Part shown: one piece after another, positions 1-13,479 of the stretch | Layout of the letters: every line of letters begins with the position of its first letter | Position numbering within the stretch: position 1 is the first letter of the stretch | Origin: Enoplosus armatus | Lineage: Eukaryota; Chordata; Actinopteri; Centrarchiformes; Enoplosidae | Direction: 5' to 3' | DNA: 64,000 nucleotides | Assembly (NCBI RefSeq): GCF_043641665.1 | Contig: NC_092184.1 | Location: 20,473,108-20,537,107 of the forward strand | Program-made: the position numbers and the translations under genes | Notes under the pieces: generated by a model | What the model was told of the DNA's origin: nothing | The model's database searches: none | What the model saw: the letters and a program-made list of their open reading frames with translations, nothing else

Positions 1-1303
1 CTCTTTTTTTCTCCTGTGTATATTGAATGTCTGAGTTTATTATTGCCTATGTGCAGTGTGTGTGTGACTGATAGGAAATATCACTCATTGAATTGGACAT
101 ATTTGGGGAGAAATTCTGTGCAAGTGTCTTCCTTCCTCTGTGTCCTTGGGAGAGAAACAAAATGGAGACTGGTCTTTTCTCTGCTTTGTCTGCCTCCTCT
201 CAAAATGATGTAGCAAAGGAACCCAGATCCCTCCACACAGCTAGCTCTTGTGAGCGTGAATTTGATCTATCATTTTAAACAACTGTATTACACTTCCAGA
301 TATATGACTACGGTAATTGTCTGTTGAATTATTTAAAAGCAAACAGCTGCAATTGGTGCTGAGGCCACACATCAGCAGGGAGCAACGTGAACAAACCAAA
401 CCTGATGCACAATTTCTTAATTTAAATAGCTGTTACAAACACCTCATTGTTGGATGTGGCTATAATTGCTGGCAATATTAAAGCAATCTACCATACAGTA
501 GATATTAAAAAATACATATTGTATGAACTATTTTAGTGTGAACACAGTGTTGTTACATGATTTAACACAGTCTAAACACATTCAGACACAGTACATACTG
601 CATGCTAAAGTGAATAGATAGTTGTGGAGTTTGACTATTACAATTTAAATTTGTACTTTTTGATACTGTAGTATGATGCATAAAATGGTGTCATAGATCA
701 GACTACAATAGTTGCATCATTAGTGGAAAACACAGTGTTTTACTAGTTTTCATGTCAATTTAACAAGCTTCACTATAATGAGTCTCATGTCTGTCAAAAC
801 TGGTGTGATGGCTTGTCAGTAAACACTAGAAAAATAACAAAAATGACAACAAAACATTCCTCATATTTCCTAAGATGTGCTTCTTAACCTGTTATTTTAT
901 TATAGTCCTTATTTAGCATATATTATATATATATTATATATTATACATCGTTATTTTTAAGTTTAACACCCACAGAATAAGTCCCAGCCATCGATGGGCG
1001 CCTGTGGTCCTCTCCTGGAGAATTTTAGCAATTTAAAATGTATTTTCTGAATGTTTCCATTGATTTCTATGATGTAAATGAATCTCACATGTACTGTGTA
1101 AAAATCCATCCCAACAGTATATTATCCTTCATCATCCGTGGAACTCCTCTGCAGTCAAGTAACTTTGCCCTGGAAGGCTGTCGAAAACTGTGCTACCTGC
1201 AGTCAAGCAAGGTACATGAGTGGAAACTTTCTTTTAGGTAGTAAGCTAACTTCCAAAGCAGACAGAGCTGCAGTTTTGAGCCAAATTGTTTGATAAATGT
1301 GGC

Positions 1304-1352
<49 letters not shown>
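1304..1352. repeat. (AAT)n microsatellite
   Basis: Uninterrupted AAT repeat of 49 nt. Confidence 0.95.
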
Positions 1353-1353
<1 letters not shown>

Positions 1354-1918
1354 AATTATAATTACAATAACAATAATACTGATTTATCCTAATAAACATC
1401 AACGCTGAAAATAAACTGTGCTTAAGCATGTAGTTGCCAAAGTTATTGCATTGTTAAATATATTTTACAAACATCTTCATCTTCACTTTGATGTTTTAAC
1501 TCTTCCTTAATAGCCTCTCAAATGTTTGACATCAAATATCCAGATATCTTTGAGCCAAATGCAGTTCTTGGCTGGTGGATACATTTAGGATAGAGTGTGT
1601 GTAGCTATGAGTAAACATCTACACATGGACGTGTGTGTGTGTGTGTGTTTGCATATGTGTGGTTGACCTCACAACAACTGCAATAGCTTTGCTAATCGCT
1701 AAGGAAGTCTACATTTTAATGTGTTTTTTTTTTTTTGCCAATTTGACAGTCAAAATGTGAGAGAGTAGGGAAATGCATTACTTTTTTTTATGGCTAACGG
1801 ATATTTATCATATGCACAGTAATGTTGACTTCTGCTTGCAAAGTACTGCACAGCAGGACTGCAACTGCAGAGACAATGTCTCTCTTAAACATCAATGCAG
1901 TGGACCATGGTCTGTCAG

Positions 1919-1921
<3 letters not shown>

Positions 1922-1967
<46 letters not shown>
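1922..1967. repeat. (CA)n microsatellite
   Basis: Perfect CA run of 46 nt. Confidence 0.95.
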
Positions 1968-1972
<5 letters not shown>

Positions 1973-2323
1973 ATGTATTTAAAGTAATTACCTCAGGCCT
2001 GATCCAGACTGAGTTTAGTAGCATGTGATAATCCATGTAGGCAGCATATGGGAGGAGGGGAATTAGAAGTCCAGAAGAAAATAAAGAAATTAAAGCGTCC
2101 TGGTGGCACGACACTCCAAGGGTGGGTTGTTAGGAGTGTGTGTGTGTGTGTCTATGAGGGTGTGTTTGCATGTGTGTGGAGTGAGATGATTTGTAACTGT
2201 GACGGGAGATTTTCTGTGTACATGTCCGAATGATCGTGTGTGATCAGCGGCGAGGACGGAGGAAGAGGTAAAGGAGGAGGATGCACGCCTTGTAAATGAG
2301 TATCAGACAGATGGTATAATTAA

Positions 2324-2331
2324 TGACGTCA
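2324..2331. promoter_or_regulatory. Palindromic CRE (TGACGTCA)
   Basis: A perfect full-length CREB/ATF site at the edge of a non-repetitive, AT-motif-rich stretch (about 2280-2700) that looks like conserved non-coding DNA. A second perfect TGACGTCA lies at 17008-17015. Confidence 0.3.
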
Positions 2332-4753
2332 CTGGAAACAGAGCGTGAGGCTCTATGCTGTAAAAAGGGTCATCATAATATCATCAGAGGAAACTTCAGC
2401 TGCTTGATAACGAGAGGATGAAAAAAATCAGCTCCATATTGTCAGAATCACATACTAATTTGGATAACCTCTCCCGCAGAGACTTTGTAAATTGATTGAA
2501 CTGCCACAGAGCCTGTACTTTCGACAAATTCTCATCCAATTTCACCTCCTGTTTTTTTGGCACCAGGGTATCTTTTCCTGGTTGATTTGCATCAATAAAC
2601 CTCAGTAAGCAAGGCATTGTAATGCCTAATTGGGCGGTAATGAGCTGTCGCATTATGCAGAGTGCTGAGGTTCAAGCTTATTAGTTGCTTGGTTGCCCAT
2701 AACATTTTCCTGTCTTCCCTCTGCTACTAAAGTGTTGCACCATTGTCAATGCAATCTCCCTTTCTCTCTCTCACCTCCTTTTCTCCCTCTCTGCTCCATC
2801 CCTATTCTTCTCAGCCATTTCTCTCAATCTCTCCCCCCCCCCTCTCTCTCTCTCTCTCTCTGCTGTTCTAAAAATAGTCTCCTATTATCCAGGAGGCCGG
2901 GGCCATGTACAGTGAGGCAGCAATCAGCATGGCGGCCATGCACATCAAGATTCACAATAGCTGTCATTCTGCTAACGCTAATATAATTCTCTCTACATTA
3001 CTCAGAGCCCTGCTGGACTGAGCGGAGGGTTATAGTCCAGGCTAATCTGAATTAAAGGGCCCCGTTTTTTTTTTAACAAGTTAATACTATGCACTGAGGT
3101 CCAAAAAAGTCTCATAAGTGTTTAGCAGAAAATACCTCACAAATCCAGCCTTTTAGGCGCCTGTCTGGCCCTTTTGTCTCTCCCTCAGAGATGGCTGCTT
3201 TCAGAGCCTGTCGCTTTAAATGCAGATGTGCCACTGCTCAACGCTGCCTCCCGTCCAGAGGCGTGTGCAGAGGCGTTGTACTCTACCTGGCTAAACTCTG
3301 CAGTAAGACTCTGCATGTTTAGGGTGTAACTGCAGTACTTACTGCATGTGGTAAGGATTAGCTAGTTAACGCCATTTGTTAATCCTGATGACCTACAGGT
3401 CTCCTTGGAGAGTTATACATGGGCCTATAGGCAACATCACCTCCTCTGGGCCAGCGCAACGTGATGACCCAGTGGTAACACTGGGAACAACTTAGTGCTG
3501 CAGTAACTGCGAGCAGTAAAACTACATATCCTCCTCTGATTTATTGTGGGTGAATACTGAAACGGTGTCATGTTAGCTACAAGCAAGTTTGTCCTAGCCT
3601 AGTGCAACATGCTAATGTTTACAGGCTAATCTGTCTGAAGAAAACTTGATTCCATGTTTTCAGTTTATCCAACTTCAAAGACTTTGTACCAATTTTAAAG
3701 GTGAGTTGAAATCTTCAACATAAACCATGGCTGGCCAGATATCAGAGTAGACTACCCAGCTGGGCCGTGGGGCTGGACACTCACCTTCGGGGGCAGTAAG
3801 AAAGGGATCAAAATCCATACAGCTTGTTGACATGCCTTCTGGCCAGGAAACTGCTGGAACAAGGCAGATATATTCTCCTTTTACATTTTCAGGGTTGGTA
3901 CATCAGCAACCCACATTTACATTTACGTAAAGGAAATGGAAATGTTTCCACAACATAGGACTTCCTGGAAATGCTTTGCATCTTAATTAGACATTTATTC
4001 ACTCTAGTTGCATTGAAGGTGCAGGTTAAAACACAGCTCTGGACTAATGCTTCTGATTCAGATAATGTTGTTCACTAAAAAAACAAAAGCAACAAGTGAA
4101 TTAGCTTGATGAAGAGCATTGTGCTCGTTAGTCAACCATTTCCTCCACCAGTCAACAAATTGGACATTTCTCTTGGGGCCCCATCCTGCTGCCTCATGGG
4201 GCCTGCAATTAGCACTGTAGGAAGGAGGGTGTTTGCATGTTAGGGTGGCAGTGGAAGGTGGAGGGGGTTGAGGGCTGGTGGGACTGTGTGAAACATTTTC
4301 ATCTTTCTATCTGAATGCAGTAAGAAAGAAAAACGTGCCCTGAGGCAACTGTTGACGTGTTCAGAGCCGTTCTGTGCTGAGCTCCTGCTCACTATTGTTA
4401 TAATGTATTTATATAACGCTGTTAAACGGCGAGACCTGTTCCACATTCATCTACATAAAGCAGTACTGTATTGCCTAAGGGTGGAAATAGACATGCACAC
4501 ACACACACACACGCGCGCAGATGAGATCGTTAAGCAAAGCCCTCCCATTGCTACCCCCAGCCCCTCAACGCACCCTGCATTCACTGTTGATCCTTCTGCT
4601 CACTTGTCACTCGTGATTGCCAAAAAGCAAGGCACCATATGCCATTCTGTTTGTAAGTGCGACCACCCCCTGTGTCATCTTAAATACACACACGCATATG
4701 CACAGGAACACTCAGACACTGACGCACACACCGACATTTAATACCCATATGCG

Positions 4754-4757
<4 letters not shown>

Positions 4758-4791
<34 letters not shown>
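4758..4791. repeat. (CA)n microsatellite
   Basis: CA run; shorter CA stretches precede it at 4497-4512 and 4685-4735. Confidence 0.95.
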
Positions 4792-4794
<3 letters not shown>

Positions 4795-5356
4795 CAGAAA
4801 CAATTTTCCTGTCGCAGTCAAAGACAACGACAAAGTGCAATTCCCCTCAGCAAACGACTCTCAGATGATGAAAGTGAACGTTTTCCGCCTCTGATTTTTG
4901 ATGCGCAGCGTGGATGTGATCAGAGAGGCCTCACATTGGCACTCTCTCTCTCTTTTCTCTTTCTCTGCATTATGCAGTCTGTTCTATCCCCCCTGCTGTA
5001 ACGGGAAACACTCACATGAGACAAGAGCAAACAGTTTCCAGCTGCTTGCTAATTCTTGATCTGTTAGTCAGGCTAGCAGGTGTTTTCCAGGGAAATGGTG
5101 ACTTTTACCTCCAGTATCAATGGAGGGTCAACCCTGCTTTTTTTTCCCTCAACTCTAAATCTTCTGTCTTGCATTGGTGAAATAGTTGCTTTTTTAACAA
5201 ATATTTCTGGCCTCTCCAGCTTTATTCCCAGCTGACAGTTTCCGCAGGATGAATCTTTTCACATGTTGTCACATTTCTAAAAACAAGCTATTAAGAAACA
5301 TCTGGCTGTGTGAGACTGACTGTCATTATTCTTCATGAACTGGTGGTTCATCATTA

Positions 5357-5610
5357 TCGCACCGACTGGCTGACTGACAGCAGTCACTGATTAACATATT
5401 GACTCTAATTGACTGTCTGGCTGGCCATCTAAATGACTGACTTAAGTGGAGACTTACCGACTGGCTGGCTGACCGGCTTACTAACTAACACAGCCACATG
5501 GCCGGTTCACTGACTCACTAATTAACTGACTGACCTACTAAATTCCTGACTCTCCGCTGACTGACTGATTGAGTTGCTGTCTGCAGACTGACCAACTGAT
5601 GGTCGCCCTG
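5357..5610. repeat. Degenerate CTGA/GACT minisatellite-like tract
   Basis: About 250 nt built from variants of the tetramer ctga/gact (gactggctgactgacag, ctgactgactgattg and similar) with scattered substitutions. An old, decayed tetranucleotide array. Confidence 0.6.
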
Positions 5611-5795
5611 ACTCATCTGTCACCGGATGTGTTTTCATCACTGTGCAAAGGGAGCCCTTGCCTCTGATATCAGCACCACGACTGTCGGACTGACTGACAG
5701 GCACATTTCCATTTTTTCCCATTAGCTCTGATATGGAAAGAAATGGGAAGAAATGAAGAGATATGAAAAGAGTCTGGGAAGAAATAGACCGGAGG

Positions 5796-5796
<1 letters not shown>

Positions 5797-5827
<31 letters not shown>
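5797..5827. repeat. (TG)n microsatellite
   Basis: Perfect TG run on the coding strand. Confidence 0.95.
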
Positions 5828-5829
<2 letters not shown>

Positions 5830-6225
5830 ATTCAAATGGAAGAGACCAACCATCCAGTCTGTTTCATCCTTATTGACTAACTTCTATCTATCTTGTTGCA
5901 TTTGTCTATAATGTGCAATCAGTGTAGAAAGGATTCGGAACAAGTTGCTGATATTGAGCTGCTGCCTGATTTGCACATTCAATTTCTTACTCACATCCAG
6001 GCTGCACATTGTTTTCCCCCCTCAGCCTCGTCCCTCCTTTATCTACATCTGTCCTTCATGACTGAAATGGACGTCACAGGTGAAATCAATAAGTGATAAG
6101 AGCTTTTTCCTGAATTCATTAGGTCAGACAAATTTATACAAAGAGCAGCTATTCCTAATATTTTATCAATATTTGTGCATTCCTCCCGCCTGCGATTTTT
6201 TCACCTATCACTTGTCTTGTTCCAC

Positions 6226-6310
6226 CAATCCCAGCATGCATTGGGCACGGACCTTTAAAGTTTCATCTGACCTGCATGTCTTCGGATTGTGGGAGGAAAC
6301 CAAGCGCAAC
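6226..6310 (+). mobile_element. Internally deleted dispersed repeat fragment
   Basis: The strings aatcccagcatgcattgggc and gacctgcatgtcttcggatt with gtgggaggaaacc are both parts of a dispersed repeat often seen in fish genomes. They normally lie further apart, so this copy appears to have lost its middle. Confidence 0.45.
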
Positions 6311-6658
6311 TATTTTGTATCAGGGATTTACCTTCACTGGGAATGTTTGTTGGCAGTACAGGAAGTAGGTGTGACATTTATGTAGTACAGCAAAAAGTGA
6401 GGGTGTGGAGGGTCAACAAGGTGACAGTGATTCACCTTTGACACACAAATCCCATCTTAGCCAAGTCAATATAGACATTTTAATATTCATATTTAAAATA
6501 TTTGTAGTTATTCACGACAGCATTTTTTTTCTAACTTTGTTAACTTGCTAACTTGCCCATAAATTGATGGAGAAGATGTATTTGTGAACGAGTAAGTGTG
6601 TGTACAGTATGCCTTTGGACATATGTTTGTGCGCCTGTATGTGTGTATGTGAGTGTAG

Positions 6659-6660
<2 letters not shown>

Positions 6661-6718
<58 letters not shown>
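6661..6718. repeat. (GT)n microsatellite
   Basis: Perfect GT run of 58 nt, the longest dinucleotide run in the window. Confidence 0.95.
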
Positions 6719-6720
<2 letters not shown>

Positions 6721-6968
6721 TGACTCATAAACCACGGCAATGAAAGCCATCTGTGACAGCTGCTACATAATCAGATTACCACTGCTTCAATTTGGGCATG
6801 TTTTTGTGTGTGTGTGTGCGTGTACGTGTTAATGTCTGGTCATTTGGACTGGACCCAGCTCTGTTAGTATTGGTGGGCCTGTCAGCGTATGTGGCCAGAA
6901 CACATTCATTCAGTCTGATCCTGTTACCACCTCTGTGCTTTAGATAGTCCAAAGACAGGGTCACTGCT

Positions 6969-6970
<2 letters not shown>

Positions 6971-7000
<30 letters not shown>
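6971..7000. repeat. (TG)n microsatellite
   Basis: Perfect TG run of 30 nt. Confidence 0.95.
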
Positions 7001-7003
<3 letters not shown>

Positions 7004-8696
7004 ACGTATGCGTACGTTACATGTTTGTAGGTGCAGGTTGGTTCACAGAAGGTATCTGAACCAGAACAGCAGAGCTTAAAAGGGAGCGTAGCGTGTCAGT
7101 GTGTCACACAAGCTGTGCTTTTACATATTCTGCTCCATTTAATGCCGGCACACCAGCCTTCTCATCTTTTCCTTTCATCTTTCATTTTCTACATTCCTCC
7201 TCTCACTCTCCGACTCTTGTTGAATTCTCTGAAGCTAATTAATGTTGAAAAGGACATTTTTTAGCAAAGTCCTCCAAATGCTTTTTGGCTGTCCCTTGGG
7301 GCCATCTTATCACATCCAGATTCTCATTTTTCATGCATTAATGTAGATTTTTTAAAGTTCTGTCCTTTCAGTAACATTATTTCTTTTTTACTGCTGAGTT
7401 CAGTATGCGTGTATCCAGACCCTGTACATGCACATATAATTGAATTCTTGTCAGGGTAAAAAACACATACCTGCATGTGCAGATTACTTTTTTAAACAAA
7501 GCCAACATACATGTATTGATGATCGATCAATGACTTTGAGAAACCTACAGTATAACACAAATTCATCAGCAGTGTATTATGAGTGTTGGGGACTCAGTGC
7601 CTCAGCATTGTTGCAGGGCATCATAGATCTAATTCCAGCTGCCATGTCTGACCTGGAATACACCCTGCTGTCGGAAATTGAACCAGTGACCTCAGTCAAA
7701 CTATATTTCTAGGCCAGCTGGTTGCCCCTGTGTGTGTTTTACCCCTGTGTGTGTCTCCAGTGTGGGTATTGTGTCCACCACAAGGGCATTTTGTCACCTC
7801 CCAGCTGGTCTTATCAGAGTCTTGCAGAGCTACGTGGCATTGGAAAGGTCATCCACACCACAGGAGGCAGCATCCATACTGCAGACTCCCCACAGTGCTG
7901 TTTGCTCTGTCTCTTCGACTCCTCGCGGGCCTCTAAAAATGGTGTGGACCCTCGTTCTTTGGTTTGTTTTTTTTCTGTTTGTTCTGCGTGAGGTCGAGGT
8001 CAGAGGTCGATGTCACCGACTCAGGGCTGCAATGACATTTCCTCTTCTTTATTTTCAGTCCCTGAGCAAGAGGCAGAGACAGACAGTGAGTAAGACAGAC
8101 AGAGAGGAAGGATTGCACAGAATGTCCTCAACTTCCTCATTATCTCCTTGGCTGCTTATGCCCTCATGTAGAGCTGGCTCACTCTGCTTCATTACTGTAA
8201 GGAGACTATCTTAAGGGAGGAATGGCAGGCTTCCAGTTGGCTCTATCAACCTGTCAATCACTCCGGTCTAATCTTAGCTCTGCCCCTCAGTGCTGCCCAT
8301 CATTTCCTGGCACTATGGAGCAGCGAGCAGATTCTGTGTGCCTAATTCCCCTGAAATAGATAAGGACTTTAATGGATGGCCTACTCAATTATGCAATGAT
8401 GTTTTGTTGTCTTGTACCTTGTTGTTTGTTGTGGTGCTCCATACTGAGCCACTCTGGTCTGTCCTGTTCCATTTTTGCCTCTTCTCTTCTGCAAACATAC
8501 ATCAACTCATCTGCTTCAGTGTATGTTTTAGACAAAATAAGTAATATTCACTACTGAGCTGCAGCCCAGTTCCAAGACTTTGCTGTGAATCGAAAAGCTA
8601 CATGAAATAGCCACCTTCAGGGACATATACTGCACAATACACATATGATAATGAATACTGTTGTACAGCTTCTTGCAATCACACACATACACATCT

Positions 8697-8698
<2 letters not shown>

Positions 8699-8734
<36 letters not shown>
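8699..8734. repeat. (CA)n microsatellite
   Basis: Perfect CA run of 36 nt, 90 nt before a long GA run. Confidence 0.95.
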
Positions 8735-8737
<3 letters not shown>

Positions 8738-8821
8738 CACTCTGCCCGTCATTCTCTGCTGTTGTCACAGTAACCATCTCACCTTCCCTTCACAGTCCCG
8801 CCCTAATGAGACCACTGGAGG

Positions 8822-8825
<4 letters not shown>

Positions 8826-8881
<56 letters not shown>
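8826..8881. repeat. (GA)n microsatellite
   Basis: Perfect GA run of 56 nt; a homopurine stretch able to form triplex DNA. Confidence 0.95.
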
Positions 8882-8884
<3 letters not shown>

Positions 8885-10345
8885 CTGGGGGGTGGAATAG
8901 AGATGCAGACACAGAGAAAAGCAGAGATATATCACAGGGAAGATAGGCAGCATGGTGGCAGAATTGCCATTGTCTTGTACCTCACTCTTTGCACACAAGA
9001 AACACTCTCTGCCGACTGGCCAGGATGCTTCGAGAAAGCCACTACCCTGCCAGCAGCATCCGCTGATTACACTGTGTGCTCGTGACCACACCACAAGTTC
9101 AGTTTGCTGCCTGGGCATTTCCATATAAATCCAATAACATTATCGTTAATAGATAATTACCCTGCACTGCATGATTTGTGACCGCAAACACAGATTAAAA
9201 TTCAATTAAAGGTAAAAGTGTGCGCGGGTGCTGCCTGTTCTGCTTTGCTGAGTGGCTCCATTTAAACCCAATAAATCACATTCAGTGATTATATCTAATG
9301 TCATAAGACTGAGTTTTAATATCATGAAAATATTATGTGACTGTGATCGAGATTGACAAACAAATAGATACAGCATGTAGATATAAAAAGAAAGCGAGAA
9401 CAAGGCAGAGCAGACCAGTATTATGATGTTAACATCTGTTCCTTTATGTACTTTTAAAGTCTCTCCGTCTGCCGCGGCACCATAAAAGGCCTAAACGAAA
9501 TGAACGAGGCCCCTGGGCTCGACACAGATTGGCAATTATACACCTCAACATTTCAGGAGACCTTTAGTGGTTCAGACCTGAACCGTCTGGGAAAACACAT
9601 CTGCCAAATGTTAATAGGCAGGCCTCTTGGATTGGAATATGAGTGTGTGCAACAGGTTAAGAGGCGCGTACAGTATGTGCATAGTCTTGTCAAAAAGATG
9701 TTTGTGCCTTAATTGTGTGTGCGTGTGTTTGATGTTTGAGGGCTGACTTGGCACTACCTGTACAATTTTTACTATCCCAGGTTCAATCGTGGCCCATTTA
9801 CTACTTTAACTACTAATTGTATAATTGTTTGTGTCATTAACTAGCATCTCACTGGGACAGTCATCAACAGATTTTCTTGTCACGTTTAACCTGAACAATG
9901 TTCCAGGGCTTCACAAGCATCTGAAGGCCCACGCCCGCAGGTGTTTTCACTTACGGTATATTGCCTGATTAGACCTCTTAGGGCTGTTCGGGTGTGTACA
10001 GGATGTGCTTGATGGGCATTTTCCTTAGATTCAGTTACCTTTTTGGTGCAAGATAATCTCACGTAATTCCATCGTAGCCCCGCCCAACTTCAACCTGAGC
10101 AGAGGTTTAATCAGCTAGAATAAGTGAAGGTGTGCAGTGCCTTTAAAAGGGTTGAGGTTAGTTATTTTTTTGGCTCACTTGTGCTGTCTATCAAAGAGTT
10201 AGCTGCTTTTAATTCACTCAGTTCCTATTTCTATTTCTGGTCACATCAGAAAAAGATGAAATAGGTGTGCAAAAACCAATGTAGTTGGAGAGCTAACCGC
10301 TAACAAGCTATGCAGCCAGGAAGTGCTAGTCAGTCGTAGTAGCTC

Positions 10346-10349
<4 letters not shown>

Positions 10350-10381
<32 letters not shown>
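10350..10381. repeat. (TTA)n microsatellite
   Basis: TTA run following a short T tract. Confidence 0.95.
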
Positions 10382-10384
<3 letters not shown>

Positions 10385-11011
10385 TTTATTATTACAATAC
10401 CATTTATTCTCTGGGACAGTGACTACATTCTCTCAAAGTCTCCAGGTTTCTGTACTTGTGATCATCAGATCAAATCAAAGGTTATACAAAAGCTGCTTAG
10501 CTGTGTATTTGCTGCCTGTTACACTTTCTAAATACGGTGTAGCTTTGAAAATGTAGTAAGGATGTCACTCCAGACATGGTACTTAAATTCATTTAATCAA
10601 TAATCACGTTCCCGTCTCTGTTTTCACACCTTCACATCCTACAATATATGTAGATAGACATCTTACAGACACAGGGTTGTATTATTGACTTTAAATCGTT
10701 CAATCACCTCCACAGCGACAGTCATTTGCACAGACAGCACTCATATGACATCACACACACATTCACATCATCTGCGTGATGAACGATGAATACACTGACA
10801 TTGCTCCAGCCCTTACAGTCGTCACCCTGTGATACTGTTCACTCCCAATCAACTTCCCTTGTCAATATTTACTATCGTCTGCCTCCGCCGTTTCATCAGC
10901 TGCCTTCGCCGTGCTCTCGTTTCTCACCGTCAACTTAATTAGTCACATCTCTCGGTTTAATTACATCAAGTGGAAGGAAGTTGCAATCTCAAGTAGATCA
11001 AATTAAGCCCT

Positions 11012-11019
11012 ATGCAAAT
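11012..11019. promoter_or_regulatory. POU octamer ATGCAAAT
   Basis: Perfect octamer in a repeat-free block (about 10900-11160) that also has several TAATTA-type homeodomain cores. Possible neural enhancer. Confidence 0.25.
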
Positions 11020-11188
11020 CCTGGAGTGTCTCGTTCTGTCTCTATCGTCCTTATTTCTGTTGGGAGGAGTGACGTGAGGCTTGTCATCTGTTGCTAAATG
11101 AAATGTTACACTGGAAATCACCCCTATTAGGCTGGTTAAGTGGTTGGCTGTCTGTTTAAGTTCCCAATGAGAAGTGACTAATCTCCCC

Positions 11189-11215
11189 TGTGTGTGTGTG
11201 TGTGTGTGTGTGTGT

Positions 11216-11274
<59 letters not shown>
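11189..11274. repeat. Compound (TG)n(GA)n microsatellite
   Basis: TG run (11189-11216) joined directly to a GA run (11218-11274). Confidence 0.95.
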
Positions 11275-11278
<4 letters not shown>

Positions 11279-12486
11279 AGGAAGGGACATAACATCAGCT
11301 TGATTTTTGAGGAGTCATACTTCATTTAGATAATAGTGTTGACACTCAACCCCACAGTATATGATAATAATGCATCACTGTAATGTATACTGATCTTCAG
11401 GCTATTCTCCTGATATTGTAAAAGACTTAAATCTGAATTTGAATTGGTCTCTCTTTGAGGCTAGAAGTAGGATGCCATTTAGAGTTACTCCAACGTCATC
11501 TAGGTATCAAAACCAGTGATACCAGTGTGTACAATCCATTGTTAGCAATCTGGTGGTCAAAATCTACACTTGTTTCATGAGACAGCAATACAGATAAAAA
11601 GTCCCATAGAACAGGGCCGTAAGTCGCCTTTGAACTAGTCTTTCTGATGGCGCTGAAACTTCAACAAAGTCCAGAATCTGTCACGGAACTTATTTTTTAC
11701 CCCAAAGTGTGAAATTGTGACAGCAAGCCGGTGTAACGTGACCTTTGCTTCATGTACACCATCCCAGAAAGCAGCCTTTAATTAATACGCCTTGGCAAAT
11801 GAAAACTGTGACCTTGTGGCGGGTGGATTTCTCTCACCAGCCCCCATCCACTCCATCATTAAAATTCCAGCCAGGGTCTTCTTTCTACCTCACGAGCCCC
11901 TGTCCTTCCTCTCTCTTGCTCTCTCCCTTCTCATTCTTCTGTCTTCTCTCCACACACGAGAGATGCATAAACCATGTGATACTGGCAGAGAGCACACACA
12001 GCCTTCCCTGACAGTTATGAGAGGATAAAAGTGAATTCGGGGGTTGATACTTTTAATTGTTCTTTTAAATTATCTAATTTTCTCATATTTGTTTTCTGTT
12101 TTGTAAGATATTCATTGCTCAGTTACTGACGACATTTTACGTAAGGCTCTGTGACTTAACTTCTTGGCTCATTGTGCAAATAGAGAAAACGATAACATAT
12201 CCAAGTAAAACCCCAAATAAGAGGAATTTCAATCTAAACAAATCCAAATATCAGGAGGCACCAAAGTAGCTCCTGTGCAGTAATTATTCTGGATTACGTT
12301 TAATTTACCTTGCTTATATAGGACTAAAGTATGCAATGTAAAGGATTTGTAAATTCACATGTTGGGGATTTTAATCTGCTACACACGCTTTGCATTAACA
12401 GGGAGATTTAATTTATTCTGTATTCATTTGTAGAGGCTGTTTTGTGTTTTGGTGGATATGCGGCCCCCTGTAATCCCATCCCATGA

Positions 12487-12503
12487 AACAATTGGCTATT
12501 GTT
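12487..12503. promoter_or_regulatory. Head-to-head SOX motif pair
   Basis: AACAAT and ATTGTT face each other with a 5 nt spacer, inside a non-repetitive stretch (about 12400-12660). SoxE proteins bind such inverted pairs as dimers. Candidate enhancer element only. Confidence 0.25.
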
Positions 12504-13479
12504 GACTGGTAACCTGGATGATCCCCAAACATTAAATAATGCATTATGAGGCCAGCTGTACAAAACACCTCAGGGGGCCAGCAGTATGTACCACACATAG
12601 CACCAGAGATGTAGTGGAGGGTAAAACTGGCTAAACTCAGTTTACGCATCCTTAATGACAACAATCATAACAGTAACAGTCTAAATCCTCATTATTATAC
12701 TCAACATTTACATAAACTTTCCCTTAACAGTATTTACAAAGTGCTGTGCAGAATAAAAGGATGAACTAAGTACAAGAGGTACAAATTTTGACTAAATAAG
12801 ATAAAATATTAACATAAAATCGAGAAATTATACACTCAGTGACCATGAAAATCTAAACTACTGTACACGATTCATTTAATTTATTTCAATAGTCCTGCAG
12901 TTTAATATTTTGCTCCCCTATTTATGTAAGTTAGGGTAGACCAAATACACATTTACATGCAGAAACTCATGCGTAGTTGAAACAACAGCAAGGGCTGCAA
13001 AAATACTGATAACATGAGTACGGCATGCTGTAATCAGTAGACTTATATTTATAGTATTGGATCATTTCCACACACATTTCTTAAAAAAATCCTTTTTTTG
13101 TGTCAAAGTTACAAAAAAAATGGAAGCAAAGACAGCAGCGACTTTGAAACAAAGTTGGTTAGTTAACATGATGGTAGTCCAGACTGGCTGATGCAAACAG
13201 GATCATAGCCAGCTGTTTTCTCCAGGTTCCCTTTTACCTTCTAATCAATTATATCAATGCATTAAGACATACTATGATCCCTACAAGCCTGTCTATTACA
13301 TTTTATTTGGTCTTTCTATGGGAGTATTTTAGACTGAAGTAATATCCCTCTCTTCTTGTGTAGTAGTGTAGCATTCGTTGACACTAAATGGCTCCATTAA
13401 CGATCAAATAGAGGTAATTTGTGTCACAATCTGACAGCAGTGACGGGCTGCATCTGGCTGCACCCACTCTGTGTATTCA

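Noticed and set aside
2396..2653. 85-codon minus-strand open frame as a gene
   Set aside because: No recognisable domain, no splice context and no promoter. More simply explained as a chance frame in a possible conserved element.
7440..7712. 90-codon open frame starting MNSCQGKK
   Set aside because: No known domain, and it lies inside the dscam intron with ordinary non-coding composition.
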